Assembly: GCF_023282985.1 (NCBI RefSeq)
Contig: NZ_JAGQDC010000019.1
Location: forward strand, 1-64,000
DNA length: 64,000 bases
Reading direction: 5' to 3'
From: Serratia silvae
GTDB taxonomy: Bacteria; Pseudomonadota; Gammaproteobacteria; Enterobacterales; Enterobacteriaceae
In this document: piece after piece, positions 8,839 through 18,327 of the stretch
How positions within the stretch are numbered: the first letter of the stretch is position 1
Layout of the letters: every line of letters starts with the position of its first letter
Program-made: the position numbers and the translations under genes
Notes under the pieces: model-generated
What the model saw: only the letters and a program-made list of their open reading frames with translations
Told to the model about the DNA's origin: nothing
Database searches by the model: none

Positions 8839-8935
8839 GGATCATATTTAGCGGTACGATCGGAATCTGCAGCATTGCGGAGCCCTGTGGCAGGGGCGTG
8901 CCATACACCAACCGAAAGTAATGGAGAGAATGACG

Positions 8936-9577
8936 ATGAAAAACTGGAAAACCAGTGCAGAACAGATCCTGACGGCAGGCCCCGTAGTTCCGGTTATTGT
9001 GATTAACAAACTGGAACACGCCGTGCCGTTGGCGAAAGCACTGGTTGCGGGTGGCGTGCGCGTGCTGGAAGTGACGCTGCGTACCGCCTGTGCGATGGAC
9101 GCGATTCGTGCGATCGCCAAAGAAGTTCCTGATGCCATCATTGGTGCTGGCACGGTGATCAATCCACAACAACTGCAGGAAGTGACCGAGGCTGGCGCTC
9201 AGTTTGCCATCAGCCCTGGCTTGACCGCCGATCTGCTGAAAGCCGCCACCGCAAGCAGCATTCCGTTGATCCCAGGTATCAGCACCGTTTCCGAGTTGAT
9301 GTTGGGGATGGATTATGGCCTGCGCGAGTTTAAATTCTTCCCTGCGGAAGCCAACGGCGGCGTCAAGGCGTTGCAAGCCATTGCCGGGCCGTTCTCACAG
9401 GTACGCTTCTGCCCAACCGGTGGCATCACGCCGAACAACTACCGTGACTATCTGGCACTGAAAAGCGTGCTGTGCATCGGCGGTTCATGGTTAGTGCCTG
9501 CGGATGCGCTGGAAAGCGGCGACTATGCTCGTATCACCGAATTGGCGCGTGAAGCCGTCAAGGGTGCTACCGCCTAA
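8936..9577 (+). CDS. eda: KHG/KDPG aldolase
   Basis: Splits 2-keto-3-deoxy-6-phosphogluconate to pyruvate and glyceraldehyde 3-phosphate, and also acts on 2-keto-4-hydroxyglutarate. The 213 residues equal the usual length. The Schiff-base lysine is in [12 protein letters not shown] (about residue 133), the general acid glutamate in VLEVTLRT (about 45), and phosphate binding is by CPTGGI and IGGSWL. The start MKNWKTS at 8936 has GGAGAG upstream; ATG at 8921 would add five residues. The gene ends in a strong terminator. Absence of edd next door means the Entner-Doudoroff dehydratase, if present, is encoded elsewhere; eda alone still serves hexuronate breakdown. Confidence 0.97.
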   Translation: MKNWKTSAEQILTAGPVVPVIVINKLEHAVPLAKALVAGGVRVLEVTLRTACAMDAIRAIAKEVPDAIIGAGTVINPQQLQEVTEAGAQFAISPGLTADLLKAATASSIPLIPGISTVSELMLGMDYGLREFKFFPAEANGGVKALQAIAGPFSQVRFCPTGGITPNNYRDYLALKSVLCIGGSWLVPADALESGDYARITELAREAVKGATA

Positions 9578-9597
9578 ACCCGCGTTCGCTCCTGCTG

Positions 9598-9627
9598 ATG
9601 CCAATCCTCTGTGATTGGCATTTTTTT
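9598..9627 (+). terminator. Rho-independent terminator of eda
   Basis: ATGCCAATC at 9598-9606 pairs with GATTGGCAT at 9613-9621, followed by six further T residues. Confidence 0.92.
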
Positions 9628-10065
9628 GCCTGCAAATGCCACAAATCCCATTTTGCGGTGGTTGCTATCTACTTACCGGATGGATTTCCTAAGAAGACGG
9701 GATCTGCGGGCTTGGGTAAGATCACAGTTCCATCATCGATCCACAAAGCGGAGAGACCCATGCCGAAGAGGTCGTGTCGCTGCTGGAAGGCATCAAACAG
9801 ATCCTGCACTAAGGCGCGCGGCGCTTGAATCTGCCGCACTTACAGGTTGCCGAAATTCTCGCAAGGCTCAGGTGAAAATCCGTGCCTTTTTTAATTTTTA
9901 AAAACATTAACGTTCTTATTTATAACCCATTTTTTTTCGCTAAATGTGAAAACGGTGGTTTGCTTTCTGATTTTTGCTGTGGTAAAACTAATGCAGTTGA
10001 AAATTTTACATTCATGAGGATATTGGGCAAATCGCACGGTGTGCGGCTGAAGATAGAGAATAATT
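9628..10065. other. Long gap after eda with a possible gene remnant
   Basis: About 440 bases without an intact gene. From 9719 to 9812 one frame reads DHSSIIDPQSGETHAEEVV and on to LLEGIKQILH before a stop. This looks like the C-terminal tail of a lost protein, because the frame is closed by a stop just upstream and has no start. I cannot name the parent family. The rest (9880-10065) is AT-rich. Confidence 0.35.
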
Positions 10066-10164
10066 ATGATGAAACTTAATGGAATGCCTCTCAGAACATC
10101 TTGTTGCCAACTTTTCCTTTCTGCCATCCTTGCCAGTGAGCATCACTGGTGCAGCGAGCTATAG
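10066..10164 (+). CDS. Probable MdtU-like leader peptide of mdtJI
   Basis: A 32-residue frame (MMKLNGMPLRTSCCQ, then a hydrophobic stretch and a tail SEHHWCSEL) ends 200 bases before mdtJ on the same strand. In E. coli the spermidine exporter operon is mdtUJI, and translation of the 34-residue upstream frame mdtU controls mdtJI in response to polyamines. Position, length and spacing fit this role. The ribosome site is weak (AGAGAATAATT), which is acceptable for a leader. I do not remember the MdtU sequence well enough to claim a residue match, so the call rests on position and size. ATG at 10069 is an alternative start. Confidence 0.5.
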   Translation: MMKLNGMPLRTSCCQLFLSAILASEHHWCSEL

Positions 10165-10364
10165 CGTCTTTCTCCTTTAACCGGTGCTGATGACAGGGTT
10201 CACTTCTCGTCGTTTGGCGTTGCCGGGCAAACTTCTTTAATACGTTTGGGTAGGTTTATCCCCAGAGATTTCTATATCTCAAGCGCCGCTGTGCGCCTGT
10301 TTGATGAGATAGATTGGGATAAATACGCCTTAGCGTGCGTGATTCGCCGTTTGGGAGAAAAATT

Positions 10365-10733
10365 ATGATTTACTGGATCTTTTTAGGCTTTGCCATCACC
10401 GCCGAAATTATTGGCACCTTGTCCATGAAATACGCTAGCGTCAGCGGTGGTATGACCGGACACATCGTGATGTACGTGATGATCACCTTGTCTTATATCA
10501 TGTTGTCATTAGCGGTAAAACGCGTGGCCTTGGGTGTTGCTTACGCCTTATGGGAAGGGATCGGCATCCTGTTTATTACCCTGTTCAGCGTGATGCTGTT
10601 TGATGAGCCAATCTCTGCGCTGAAAGTGCTGGGTCTGGCGGCGTTGATTGCCGGGATCCTGCTGGTGAAATCCGGCACCCGCAAGCCACGAAAACAGGTC
10701 AGCCCGCGAGGTAACAACCATGCAACAGCTTGA
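10365..10733 (+). CDS. mdtJ: Spermidine exporter subunit MdtJ
   Basis: A small multidrug resistance (SMR) family membrane protein that with MdtI exports spermidine, protecting cells from polyamine excess. The 122 residues contain four membrane segments. The conserved membrane glutamate is in [16 protein letters not shown] (about residue 15), and the family signature [25 protein letters not shown] is present. The start MIYWIF is chosen with GGGAGAAAAATT upstream; upstream in-frame codons lack a site. It overlaps mdtI by 14 bases, the usual translational coupling of this heteromer, and lies 200 bases behind the probable MdtU-like leader. Confidence 0.95.
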   Translation: MIYWIFLGFAITAEIIGTLSMKYASVSGGMTGHIVMYVMITLSYIMLSLAVKRVALGVAYALWEGIGILFITLFSVMLFDEPISALKVLGLAALIAGILLVKSGTRKPRKQVSPRGNNHATA

Positions 10734-11049
10734 GTTGTACCACATTGGGTTTCTGGCCTTGGCCATCGTACTGGAGATTGTGGCCAACATCTTTCTGAAG
10801 ATGTCTAACGGTTTTAGCCGAGTTTGGCTGGGGCTGTTGTCTCTGGTATCGGTATTAGGGGCGTTCAGCGCGCTGGCGCAGGCGGTGAAGGGGATCGATC
10901 TTTCGGTGGCTTATGCGCTGTGGGGCGGTTTCGGTATTGCGGCCACCATCGCTGCCGGTTGGATTTTGTTCGGTCAACGGCTCAATGCCAAAGGCTGGAT
11001 GGGGCTGGCCCTGTTGCTGACGGGGATGGTCATTATCAAACTGGCGTAA
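10720..11049 (+). CDS. mdtI: Spermidine exporter subunit MdtI
   Basis: Second subunit of the MdtJI spermidine efflux heterodimer in the inner membrane. The 109 residues equal the E. coli protein in length, with four membrane segments. The SMR glutamate is in [16 protein letters not shown] (about residue 19), and [26 protein letters not shown] is nearly unchanged from E. coli. The start codon lies inside the end of mdtJ, so the pair is co-translated. A bidirectional terminator follows and separates it from the convergent yoaB. Confidence 0.96.
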   Translation: MQQLELYHIGFLALAIVLEIVANIFLKMSNGFSRVWLGLLSLVSVLGAFSALAQAVKGIDLSVAYALWGGFGIAATIAAGWILFGQRLNAKGWMGLALLLTGMVIIKLA

Positions 11050-11067
11050 CGGCCAGCCAAATAAAAG

Positions 11068-11113
11068 CCGCAGGTATGTACTCTTGAATTAAGAGTATGG
11101 CCTGCGGTTTTTT
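11068..11113. terminator. Bidirectional terminator between mdtI and yoaB
   Basis: CCGCAGG at 11068-11074 pairs with CCTGCGG at 11101-11107, with an inner stem ACTCTT/AAGAGT. It has six T after it on the plus strand and AAAA before it, so it can serve both convergent genes. Confidence 0.85.
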
Positions 11114-11116
11114 GTT

Positions 11117-11461
11117 TTATAGCGCCGCGATGATCTTGATTTCAACTTTGAATTTCGGATTCATCAGGCGAGCCTCTACGGTACAACGCACCGGCGCACT
11201 GCCAGCAACAACCCAGGCATCCCAGGCGGCATTCATGGCGGCAAAATCGTCGCCATTGGCCAGGAAAATGGTGGCGTCTAAAATCCGGCTCTTGTCCGAA
11301 CCCACGCGGGCCAACAGTACATCGATAGCAGCCAGGGTATTGGCGGTTTGCGCCGTAGCGTCATCGTCCAGATTTTCCGGGACACTGGTGTAATAAACGG
11401 TGTCATTGTGGATCACCGCTTCAGACCAGCGCTGTGCCGGATCAATTCGTTCGATATTCAT
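11117..11461 (-). CDS. yoaB: RidA/RutC-family protein YoaB
   Basis: A 114-residue YjgF/YER057c/UK114 (Rid) family protein, a fold whose best known member RidA hydrolyses reactive enamines and imines. The sequence follows E. coli YoaB closely (VIHNDTVYYTSVPENLDDDATAQTANTL, then SRILDATIFLA and the C-terminal APVRCTVEARLMNPKFKVEIKIIA). The arginine in APVRC matches the conserved ligand-binding arginine of the family. Its exact substrate is not established. It is divergent from yoaA, as in E. coli, with about 130 bases between. Confidence 0.93.
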   Translation of the reverse strand: MNIERIDPAQRWSEAVIHNDTVYYTSVPENLDDDATAQTANTLAAIDVLLARVGSDKSRILDATIFLANGDDFAAMNAAWDAWVVAGSAPVRCTVEARLMNPKFKVEIKIIAAL

Positions 11462-11594
11462 GCAATTATCTCCTTATCATCAACGTCATAAGCGTATCAC
11501 AGCCGCGAGCGGATGTGTGCGCGGATAAAGTCGGTGGTAGCGGCGTGGCAGGCTTGGCATAATCACCGCTGAATGATACCGGCAGAGAGATAGC

Positions 11595-13496
11595 GTGGCA
11601 GACGATTTCGCACCAGAAGGCGCACTAGCGCAGGCAATTAAAGGGTTCAAACCCCGTGAACCGCAAAGATTGATGGCAGAGGCGGTAACGGAAGCCATCA
11701 ATTTCAAACAGGAGCTGGTCGTCGAGGCTGGAACCGGCACCGGTAAAACCTACGCCTATCTGGCACCGGCGCTGCGTTCAAAGCGCAAGGTGATTATTTC
11801 CACCGGCTCCAAGGCCTTGCAGGATCAGCTTTACGCCCGCGATCTGCCCACCGTGGCCAAGGCATTAAAATATAAAGGCAAATTGGCGCTGCTGAAGGGG
11901 CGTTCCAACTACCTGTGTCTGGAACGTCTGGAGCAGCAGTCTATGGCCGGTGGCGAACTGGCTGGCCAGACGCTGATCGATCTGGTGCGGTTGCGTAGCT
12001 GGTCTACCCTGACGGAAGAAGGGGATATCAGCTCCTGTAGCGATGTGGCGGAAGACAGTTTTGTCTGGCCGCTAGTGACCAGCACCAACGATAACTGCCT
12101 GGGCAGCGACTGCCCGCTGTATAAAGAGTGTTTCGTGGTCAAGGCACGACGCCGGGCGATGGACGCCGACGTGGTGGTGGTTAACCATCATCTGTTTCTA
12201 GCGGATATGGTGGTCAAGGAGGGCGGCTTTGCCGAACTGATCCCGGAAGCGGACGTGATGATCTTCGACGAAGCGCATCAGATCCCTGATATCGCCAGCC
12301 AATATTTCGGCAAGCAGCTCACCAGCCGCCAACTGATGGATCTGGCCAAAGACATCACCATTGCCTACCGCACCGAAGTGCGCGACAGCGCACAGTTGCA
12401 AAAGAGCGCCGATCGCCTCAGCCAGAGCACGCAGGATTTCCGTTTAGCGCTGGGGGAACCGGGTTTTCGCGGTAACCTTCGTGAGGTGCTAACTCAGCCT
12501 AACGTCCAGCGCGCCTTGCTGTTGCTCGATGATGCTTTGGAACTGTGTTACGACGTGGTCAAGCTTTCCCTGGGCCGTTCGGCGTTGCTGGATGCTGCCT
12601 TTGAACGAGCGACGCAGTTCCGCGCTCGCCTTAAACGGCTCAAAGAGGTCAACGAACCCGGTTTCAGCTATTGGTATGAATGCAACTCACGCAGTTTTGT
12701 ATTGGCGCTCACGCCATTGACGGTATCAGACCGCTTCCGCGAGATGCTGGATGAAAAACCGGGCAGTTGGATTTTCACCTCGGCAACGCTGTCGGTGAAT
12801 GAGCAAATGGGTCATTTTACCGATCGATTGGGGCTGAATAAGGCCAAAACTCTACTGCTACCCAGCCCGTTTGACTATGCCAATCAGGCGCTGCTCTGCG
12901 TGCCACGTTTCCTGCCTTCGCCGAATCAACCCGGTGGGGCACGACAACTGGCCCGAATGCTGCGGCCAATGATTGAGGCTAACCAGGGCCGCTGTTTCTT
13001 CCTGTGCACCTCGCATCAGATGATGCGTGAGCTGGCCGAAGAGTTCCGCGCCACCTTGACGCTGCCGGTGCTGTTGCAAGGGGAAACCAGCAAGGGCCAA
13101 CTGCTGGCGCAGTTTGTCGAAGCGGGCAATGCGTTACTGGTGGCAACCAGCAGCTTCTGGGAAGGGGTTGACGTGCGCGGTGATGCGCTCTCTTGCGTGA
13201 TTATCGATAAGCTGCCGTTTACCTCGCCGGACGATCCGTTGCTGAAGGCGCGCATTGAAGATTGCCGTTTACGCGGCGGTGACCCGTTCAAGGATGTGCA
13301 ACTGCCCGATGCTGTGATTACGCTCAAGCAGGGGGTTGGTCGTCTGATCCGCGATACCGATGATCGGGGCGTGCTGGTGATTTGTGATAACCGCCTGGTG
13401 ATGCGCCCTTATGGTGAAGTGTTCCTCAACAGCCTGCCGCCGACGCCGCGTACCCGCGATCTGGCACAGGCTATTGCCTTCCTCAAGGGCGAATAG
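11595..13496 (+). CDS. yoaA: XPD/DinG-like Fe-S helicase YoaA
   Basis: An ATP-dependent DNA helicase of superfamily 2 that in E. coli acts with the HolC (chi) subunit of DNA polymerase III in repair of stalled forks. The 633 residues include Walker A EAGTGTGKT (44-52), four iron-sulphur cysteines (about 108, 168, 173 and 179; CLE...NCLGSDCPLYKEC), the DEAH box (225-228), and C-terminal helicase motifs with SSFWEGVDVRGD and QGVGRLIR. It starts with GTG. No LexA box was noticed in the short divergent promoter shared with yoaB. The next gene, tsaB, follows after 72 bases. Confidence 0.96.
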   Translation: MADDFAPEGALAQAIKGFKPREPQRLMAEAVTEAINFKQELVVEAGTGTGKTYAYLAPALRSKRKVIISTGSKALQDQLYARDLPTVAKALKYKGKLALLKGRSNYLCLERLEQQSMAGGELAGQTLIDLVRLRSWSTLTEEGDISSCSDVAEDSFVWPLVTSTNDNCLGSDCPLYKECFVVKARRRAMDADVVVVNHHLFLADMVVKEGGFAELIPEADVMIFDEAHQIPDIASQYFGKQLTSRQLMDLAKDITIAYRTEVRDSAQLQKSADRLSQSTQDFRLALGEPGFRGNLREVLTQPNVQRALLLLDDALELCYDVVKLSLGRSALLDAAFERATQFRARLKRLKEVNEPGFSYWYECNSRSFVLALTPLTVSDRFREMLDEKPGSWIFTSATLSVNEQMGHFTDRLGLNKAKTLLLPSPFDYANQALLCVPRFLPSPNQPGGARQLARMLRPMIEANQGRCFFLCTSHQMMRELAEEFRATLTLPVLLQGETSKGQLLAQFVEAGNALLVATSSFWEGVDVRGDALSCVIIDKLPFTSPDDPLLKARIEDCRLRGGDPFKDVQLPDAVITLKQGVGRLIRDTDDRGVLVICDNRLVMRPYGEVFLNSLPPTPRTRDLAQAIAFLKGE

Positions 13497-13568
13497 GCGC
13501 GACTTCCGGGGTGTGCTACAATGCGCGCCCTGTATGAAACCACTGATATTTCCTGCCTGAGGTTTGGC

Positions 13569-14270
13569 ATGTCCACGCGAATTTTAGCGATCGATACGGC
13601 GACGGAAGCATGTTCTGTCGCTATCTGGAATCAAGGCGAAGTCCACGCCCTGTTTGAACTGTGCCCGCGCGAGCACACTCAACGCATTTTGCCGCTGGTG
13701 CAGCAGGTGTTGGCCGAATCCGGATTATCCCTTTCACAACTCGATGCCTTGGCCTTTGGCCGTGGCCCAGGGAGCTTTACCGGCGTGCGTATCGGCATTG
13801 GTATTGCCCAAGGGCTGGCGCTCGGCGCCGAACTGCCGATGATCGGGATCTCCACGCTGCAAACCATGGCGCAAGGTGCCTGGCGCATGACCGGCGCACA
13901 ACGGGTATTGGCGGCAATCGATGCCCGGATGGGCGAGGTCTATTGGGGCCAGTTTGAACGCCAGCTTGATGGCCAGTGGCTGGAAAGCGCAGGTGAAGCG
14001 GTGCTGTCTCCACAGCAGGCTCTGGAGCGTGCGCAGCATTTGCAAGGCGACTGGGCCCATGTGGGTACGGGTTGGCAAACCTATCCAGATTTGGTTGCTG
14101 GTTCCTCACTGAACGTTACCGACGGGCAAATGCTGTTGCCGCAGGCTGAAGATATGCTGCCTCTGGCACTACAGGCCTGGCAACAAGGTCTGGCTGTCAG
14201 CGTGGAAAATGCTGAGCCGACCTATTTGCGTAACGAAGTCACCTGGAAGAAGCTACCGGGACGCGAATAG
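13569..14270 (+). CDS. tsaB: tRNA threonylcarbamoyladenosine biosynthesis protein TsaB
   Basis: Partner of TsaD and TsaE in making t6A at position 37 of tRNAs that read ANN codons. TsaB is a catalytically inactive paralogue of TsaD that scaffolds the complex and is protected from proteolysis in the pair. The 233 residues start [20 protein letters not shown] and contain [23 protein letters not shown]. An upstream in-frame ATG at 13521 is rejected because family members start at the ILAID strand and GAGG lies upstream of 13569. The neighbours yoaA and yeaY are the same as in E. coli. Confidence 0.96.
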   Translation: MSTRILAIDTATEACSVAIWNQGEVHALFELCPREHTQRILPLVQQVLAESGLSLSQLDALAFGRGPGSFTGVRIGIGIAQGLALGAELPMIGISTLQTMAQGAWRMTGAQRVLAAIDARMGEVYWGQFERQLDGQWLESAGEAVLSPQQALERAQHLQGDWAHVGTGWQTYPDLVAGSSLNVTDGQMLLPQAEDMLPLALQAWQQGLAVSVENAEPTYLRNEVTWKKLPGRE

Positions 14271-14372
14271 TTTCCTATAGTTAATCTAAAGTTGCCGCCG
14301 ATAGAAAACAGCTCCGCCTGCAACTTGCACTGATGAACGTTGTCGAAGTTACAGCTAATTCAGGAGATTGCG

Positions 14373-14966
14373 ATGATGTTAACCTGTACTGTGAGTAAAA
14401 AGCTGTTAACGCTGGCAATCGCAAGCAGCGTGTTGGCGCTCTCTGGCTGTGTGACCATTCCGGATGCCATCCAAGGCACCAGCCCCACGCCGGTCGCTCA
14501 ACTGTCGATGGTGCAAAACGCGCCGAAACAGTTTACCGGTGCGGAGGCGCGCTTTGGCGGTACCGTGGTCGCGGTTGCTAATGAACGTGGGCGTACCATT
14601 CTGGAGATTGCGGCGGTGCCGCTGGATTCTGGCGCTCGCCCGATATTGGGGGAACCTTCGCAAGGCCGTTTGCTGGCTTCGGTTAACGGTTTCCTCGACC
14701 CGGTCGACTTCAGAGGGCAACTGGTCACCGTGGTTGGGCCGATCACTGGCCTACGGGATGGTAAGATTGGCATGACGCCTTACCGCTTTGTCACCATGGA
14801 TGCGACCGGCTTCAAGCGTTGGCGCATCGCTCAGCAGATTGTGATGCCGCCACAGCCGATGGGGCCGTGGGGCTGGCATAATGGCCCATGGGGCCCAGGT
14901 TGGGGCGGGGGTTATGGCTGGTATAATCCAGGTCCGGCGCAGGTGCAAACTTTCGTTACGGAGTAA
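14373..14966 (+). CDS. yeaY: Slp-family outer-membrane lipoprotein YeaY
   Basis: A 197-residue lipoprotein of the Slp (starvation lipoprotein) family, probably anchored to the inner face of the outer membrane. The signal peptide ends in the lipobox LSGC, followed by VTIPDAIQG. The Slp core contains EARFGG(T/K)VVAV and [19 protein letters not shown]. The C-terminus is rich in G, W and P ([24 protein letters not shown]) and ends TFVTE like E. coli YeaY. The start ATG at 14373 has AGGAG six bases upstream. The family is linked to stationary phase and acid tolerance, but its molecular role is unknown. Confidence 0.93.
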   Translation: MMLTCTVSKKLLTLAIASSVLALSGCVTIPDAIQGTSPTPVAQLSMVQNAPKQFTGAEARFGGTVVAVANERGRTILEIAAVPLDSGARPILGEPSQGRLLASVNGFLDPVDFRGQLVTVVGPITGLRDGKIGMTPYRFVTMDATGFKRWRIAQQIVMPPQPMGPWGWHNGPWGPGWGGGYGWYNPGPAQVQTFVTE

Positions 14967-15014
14967 GGACGCAGATCTGAGGCTTCGGCAAGTAGGATAG
15001 TTTTTATACTTTAG

Positions 15015-15044
15015 GGCGGCTTAATGGCCGCCTTAACTTTTTTT
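15015..15044 (+). terminator. Terminator of yeaY
   Basis: GGCGGC at 15015-15020 pairs with GCCGCC at 15027-15032, followed by TTAAC and a run of seven T. Confidence 0.8.
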
Positions 15045-15106
15045 GTTGTGCGGTTGCGTCGGCAATTAGTGACGCACATCGCAACCTGAATATTGTTTAA
15101 AACCCA

Positions 15107-15123
15107 AACTGGTACGCTGAGTT
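15107..15123. promoter_or_regulatory. FadR operator upstream of fadD
   Basis: AACTGGTACGCTGAGTT matches the FadR consensus (AACTGGTCNGACCAGTT) in its left half and closely resembles the known E. coli fadD operator AGCTGGTATGATGAGTT. It lies 74 bases upstream of the TTG start. The repressor gene fadR is in this window at 26365-27084. Confidence 0.75.
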
Positions 15124-15196
15124 AAAATATTGTTAAAGTTTGGCTGCAATTTTGGGGGCTACGATGATAATTAGTAATGATTTCAGGAGTAATAGC

Positions 15197-16885
15197 TTGG
15201 AAAAGGTCTGGTTAAAACGTTACCCGGCGGATGTTCCGGCAGAAATCGATGCCGATCAATACTCATCCCTGATCGAAATGTTTGAGAATGCGGTTGCCCG
15301 TTACGCGGATCAACCCGCCTTTATCAACATGGGTGAGGTGATGACCTTCCGCAAGCTGGAAGAGCGCAGCCGAGCGTTTGCCGCCTACCTGCAAAACGAG
15401 TTGGGGCTGAAAAAAGGCGACCGTGTGGCGCTGATGATGCCTAACCTGTTGCAATACCCGATCGCCCTGTTCGGTATTTTGCGGGCGGGGATGGTGGTGG
15501 TTAACGTCAACCCGCTGTATACCCCTCGTGAGTTGGAACATCAACTGAACGACAGCGGTGCCAGCGCGATTGTCATCGTTTCCAATTTTGCCCACACCTT
15601 GGAAAAGGTGGTGTTCAAAACCCAGGTTAAACACGTTATCCTGACCCGCATGGGCGACCAGCTCTCCGCAGCCAAAGGCACGTTGGTCAACTTTGTGGTG
15701 AAGTACATCAAGCGGCTGGTGCCCAAGTACGACCTGCCGGACGCTATCTCGTTTCGCAGCGCGTTGCAGCGTGGACGCCGCCTGCAATACGTGAAGCCAG
15801 ATATTATCAATACCGATCTGGCGTTCCTGCAATATACCGGTGGCACCACCGGTGTGGCAAAAGGGGCGATGCTGACCCACCGCAACATGCAGGCCAACCT
15901 GGTACAAGCCAAGGCGGCCTATGCTCCGTTGCTGCGTGATGGGCAAGAGCTGGTGGTCACTGCCTTGCCGCTGTATCACATCTTTGCGTTGACGGTGAAC
16001 TGCCTACTATTTATCGAGTTGGGCGGCCGTAGCCTGCTGATCACCAACCCACGTGATATTCCGGGCTTGGTGAAGGAGCTGGCAAAATACCCGTTCAGTG
16101 CCATGACCGGGGTAAATACCCTGTTTAATGCGCTATTGAACAATGAAGATTTCCAGAAGCTCGACTTCTCCACGCTGCGGCTTTCGGTTGGCGGTGGGAT
16201 GTCGGTACAGAGATCGGTGGCGGAAAAGTGGGAAAAGCTGACCGGCCATCATTTGCTGGAAGGCTACGGGCTGACGGAGTGCTCTCCGCTGGTCTCTGGC
16301 AACCCGCATGATTTGAAACACTACAGCGGCAGCATCGGCCTGCCGGTGCCCTCTACCGATATCCGGCTGGTGGATGATGACGGCAAAGATGTGCCGGTCG
16401 GTCAACCCGGTGAACTTTGGGTTAAAGGGCCGCAAGTTATGTTAGGCTATTGGCAACGCCCTGAGGCAACGGACGAAGTGTTGCGCGATGGCTGGCTGGC
16501 GACCGGGGATGTCGTTACCGTGGATGAGGAGGGCTTTATCCGCATCGTTGACCGTAAGAAAGATATGATCCTGGTTTCTGGTTTTAACGTCTATCCAAAC
16601 GAGATCGAAGAGGTTGTCAGCCAGCATCCGAAAGTGCTGGAATGTGCGGCCATCGGGGTACCCAGCGATGCTTCGGGTGAAGCGGTGAAGATTTGTGTGG
16701 TGAAGAAAGATCAGACACTCACCAAAGAAGAGTTGCTAACCCATTGCCGTCGGCACCTGACAGGGTATAAAGTGCCAAAAATTGTTGAGTTCCGTGACGA
16801 GTTGCCGAAGTCGAACGTCGGCAAGATCTTACGACGGGAACTGCGTGACGAACAGAAAAAGCCCAAGGCTGACGATGCCGCCTAG
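15197..16885 (+). CDS. fadD: Long-chain fatty acid-CoA ligase
   Basis: Activates imported long-chain fatty acids to acyl-CoA with ATP at the inner membrane, coupling uptake to beta-oxidation. The 562-residue form begins at TTG ([17 protein letters not shown]), with AGGAG eight bases upstream; E. coli fadD also starts with TTG. Upstream ATG codons in the same frame would add non-homologous residues. The AMP-binding motif [11 protein letters not shown] is near residue 213, the second motif [11 protein letters not shown] near 360, and the FACS motif DGWLATGDV near 433, with the C-terminal lysine in [13 protein letters not shown] FadR box precedes it and a hairpin follows it. Confidence 0.95.
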   Translation: MEKVWLKRYPADVPAEIDADQYSSLIEMFENAVARYADQPAFINMGEVMTFRKLEERSRAFAAYLQNELGLKKGDRVALMMPNLLQYPIALFGILRAGMVVVNVNPLYTPRELEHQLNDSGASAIVIVSNFAHTLEKVVFKTQVKHVILTRMGDQLSAAKGTLVNFVVKYIKRLVPKYDLPDAISFRSALQRGRRLQYVKPDIINTDLAFLQYTGGTTGVAKGAMLTHRNMQANLVQAKAAYAPLLRDGQELVVTALPLYHIFALTVNCLLFIELGGRSLLITNPRDIPGLVKELAKYPFSAMTGVNTLFNALLNNEDFQKLDFSTLRLSVGGGMSVQRSVAEKWEKLTGHHLLEGYGLTECSPLVSGNPHDLKHYSGSIGLPVPSTDIRLVDDDGKDVPVGQPGELWVKGPQVMLGYWQRPEATDEVLRDGWLATGDVVTVDEEGFIRIVDRKKDMILVSGFNVYPNEIEEVVSQHPKVLECAAIGVPSDASGEAVKICVVKKDQTLTKEELLTHCRRHLTGYKVPKIVEFRDELPKSNVGKILRRELRDEQKKPKADDAA

Positions 16886-16906
16886 GCCAATCGTTGCTCC
16901 CCTTTT

Positions 16907-16937
16907 CAACAGCGCCGGTGAATAGCCGGCGTTGTTG
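16907..16937 (+). terminator. Probable terminator of fadD
   Basis: CGCCGG at 16913-16918 pairs with CCGGCG at 16926-16931, flanked by CAACA and TTGTTG, which extend the stem. The T run is poor, so termination may be partial and lie within the rnd leader. Confidence 0.55.
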
Positions 16938-16973
16938 TGTTTGAATCCTAAAAATGACCAAGAGAATGATGTT

Positions 16974-18095
16974 TTGAATTATCAGTTGATCACTACCGAC
17001 GCCGGATTGCAGCAGGTCTGCGAGCAGGCAAGAAGCTACGCCCAGGTGGCGCTGGATACCGAGTTCGTCCGCACGCGCACCTATTATCCGCAGTTAGGCC
17101 TGATCCAGTTATATGATGGTGAACAACTTTCCCTGATCGATCCGCTCCCCATCAAGCAGTGGCAACCTTTTATCGACCTGCTGGCCGATACCGCCGTCGT
17201 GAAATTCCTGCACGCTGGTAGCGAAGATCTGGAGGTGTTTCTGAACGCCTTCAAGACACTGCCGACACCGATGGTCGACACCCAAATCCTGGCGGCCTTC
17301 AGCGGCCATACGCTGTCCTGTGGCTTTGCCAAGCTGGTGACGGAGTATATGCAGGTCGATCTCGATAAGAGTGAATCGCGTACCGACTGGCTGGCGCGGC
17401 CATTGACCGAGCGCCAATGCGTTTATGCCGCGGCTGATGTGTTCTATCTGTTGCCGATGGCCAAGCAACTGGTGCAGGAGACTGAGGAAGCGGGTTGGAC
17501 CGCTGCAGCCGATAACGAGTGCCGCTTGCTCTGCCAACGGCGCAGTGAGGCGCTGGCGCCGGAATTGGCCTATCGCGAAATCACTAATGCCTGGCAACTA
17601 CGTCCGCGCCAGTTGGGTTGCCTGCAAATACTGGCCGAATGGCGTTTACGTCAGGCGCGCGAACGCGATCTGGCGGTGAACTTTGTGGTGCGTGAAGAGA
17701 ACCTGTGGGCCGTGGCGCGCTATATGCCGGGATCGCTTGGTGAACTGGAGGCGCTAGGGCTTAGTGGTCCGGAGATCCGCTATCATGGCAAAACCCTTGT
17801 GGCGCTGGTGGCGCAAGCGAATGCCTTGGACGAATCAGCCTTGCCAGCGCCATTGAGCAACCTGGTCGATCATCCTGGTTACAAGAAAGTGTTCAAGGAT
17901 ATTAAGGCCACCATTACGCTGGTGAGTGAGCAGAGTGGCCTTAGTGCCGAACTGCTGGCTTCGCGGCGGCAGATTAACCAGTTGCTGAATTGGCACTGGA
18001 AATTGAAAGAAAGCGAGTCGTTGCCCGAGTTAATCAGTGGCTGGCGTGGTGAGCTATTGGCCGCGCCGTTGCAGGCGATCCTACAGGATTATTAA
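16974..18095 (+). CDS. rnd: Ribonuclease D
   Basis: A 3'-5' exoribonuclease that trims the 3' ends of tRNA precursors and other small RNAs. The 373 residues start at TTG (NYQLITTDAGLQQVCEQ), as E. coli rnd does with its rare UUG start; an upstream ATG at 16932 would add 14 residues lying in the fadD hairpin. DEDDy nuclease residues are visible in LDTEFVRTR (about 24), FLHAGSEDLEVF (about 80) and YAAADVFYL (about 150). One HRDC domain is recognisable around 205-290 (LRQARERDLAVNFVVREENLW). The gene ends convergently to minE. Confidence 0.95.
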   Translation: MNYQLITTDAGLQQVCEQARSYAQVALDTEFVRTRTYYPQLGLIQLYDGEQLSLIDPLPIKQWQPFIDLLADTAVVKFLHAGSEDLEVFLNAFKTLPTPMVDTQILAAFSGHTLSCGFAKLVTEYMQVDLDKSESRTDWLARPLTERQCVYAAADVFYLLPMAKQLVQETEEAGWTAAADNECRLLCQRRSEALAPELAYREITNAWQLRPRQLGCLQILAEWRLRQARERDLAVNFVVREENLWAVARYMPGSLGELEALGLSGPEIRYHGKTLVALVAQANALDESALPAPLSNLVDHPGYKKVFKDIKATITLVSEQSGLSAELLASRRQINQLLNWHWKLKESESLPELISGWRGELLAAPLQAILQDY

Positions 18096-18284
18096 TCGTT
18101 AAAGATCGGGCGGGGCAGTTTAAATCAAACTGTTCCGTTTTATCGCTAAAAATAAGGCGAAGAAAATCTTAACCGCCAGCATTCACCATAAAGAAAGTGG
18201 TGTCAAAAAGAACTGAGAGTAGTCTCAATAGCGCGGAGTTTTTATTTTTGCGCGCGCGTTTATAACTGGACGAATATACAGCTT

Positions 18285-18310
18285 CCCCCTGTATATAAAT
18301 ATACAGGGGG
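18285..18310. terminator. Perfect 12-bp palindrome between rnd and minE
   Basis: CCCCCTGTATAT and ATATACAGGGGG are separated by only two bases, between the convergent ends of rnd and minE. A stem this strong could end transcription from both sides, but there is no T run, so the class is uncertain. Confidence 0.5.
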
Positions 18311-18327
18311 CACTCATTGCATCGCAA

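Noticed and set aside
9882..10079. A 65-codon frame after eda.
   Set aside because: Low-complexity AT-rich DNA without a ribosome site; it ends beyond the mdtU-like start.
18285..18310. CTGTATATAAATATACAG resembles a LexA box.
   Set aside because: The distance between CTGT and ACAG is ten bases instead of eight, and the site lies between convergent gene ends where no promoter is expected.
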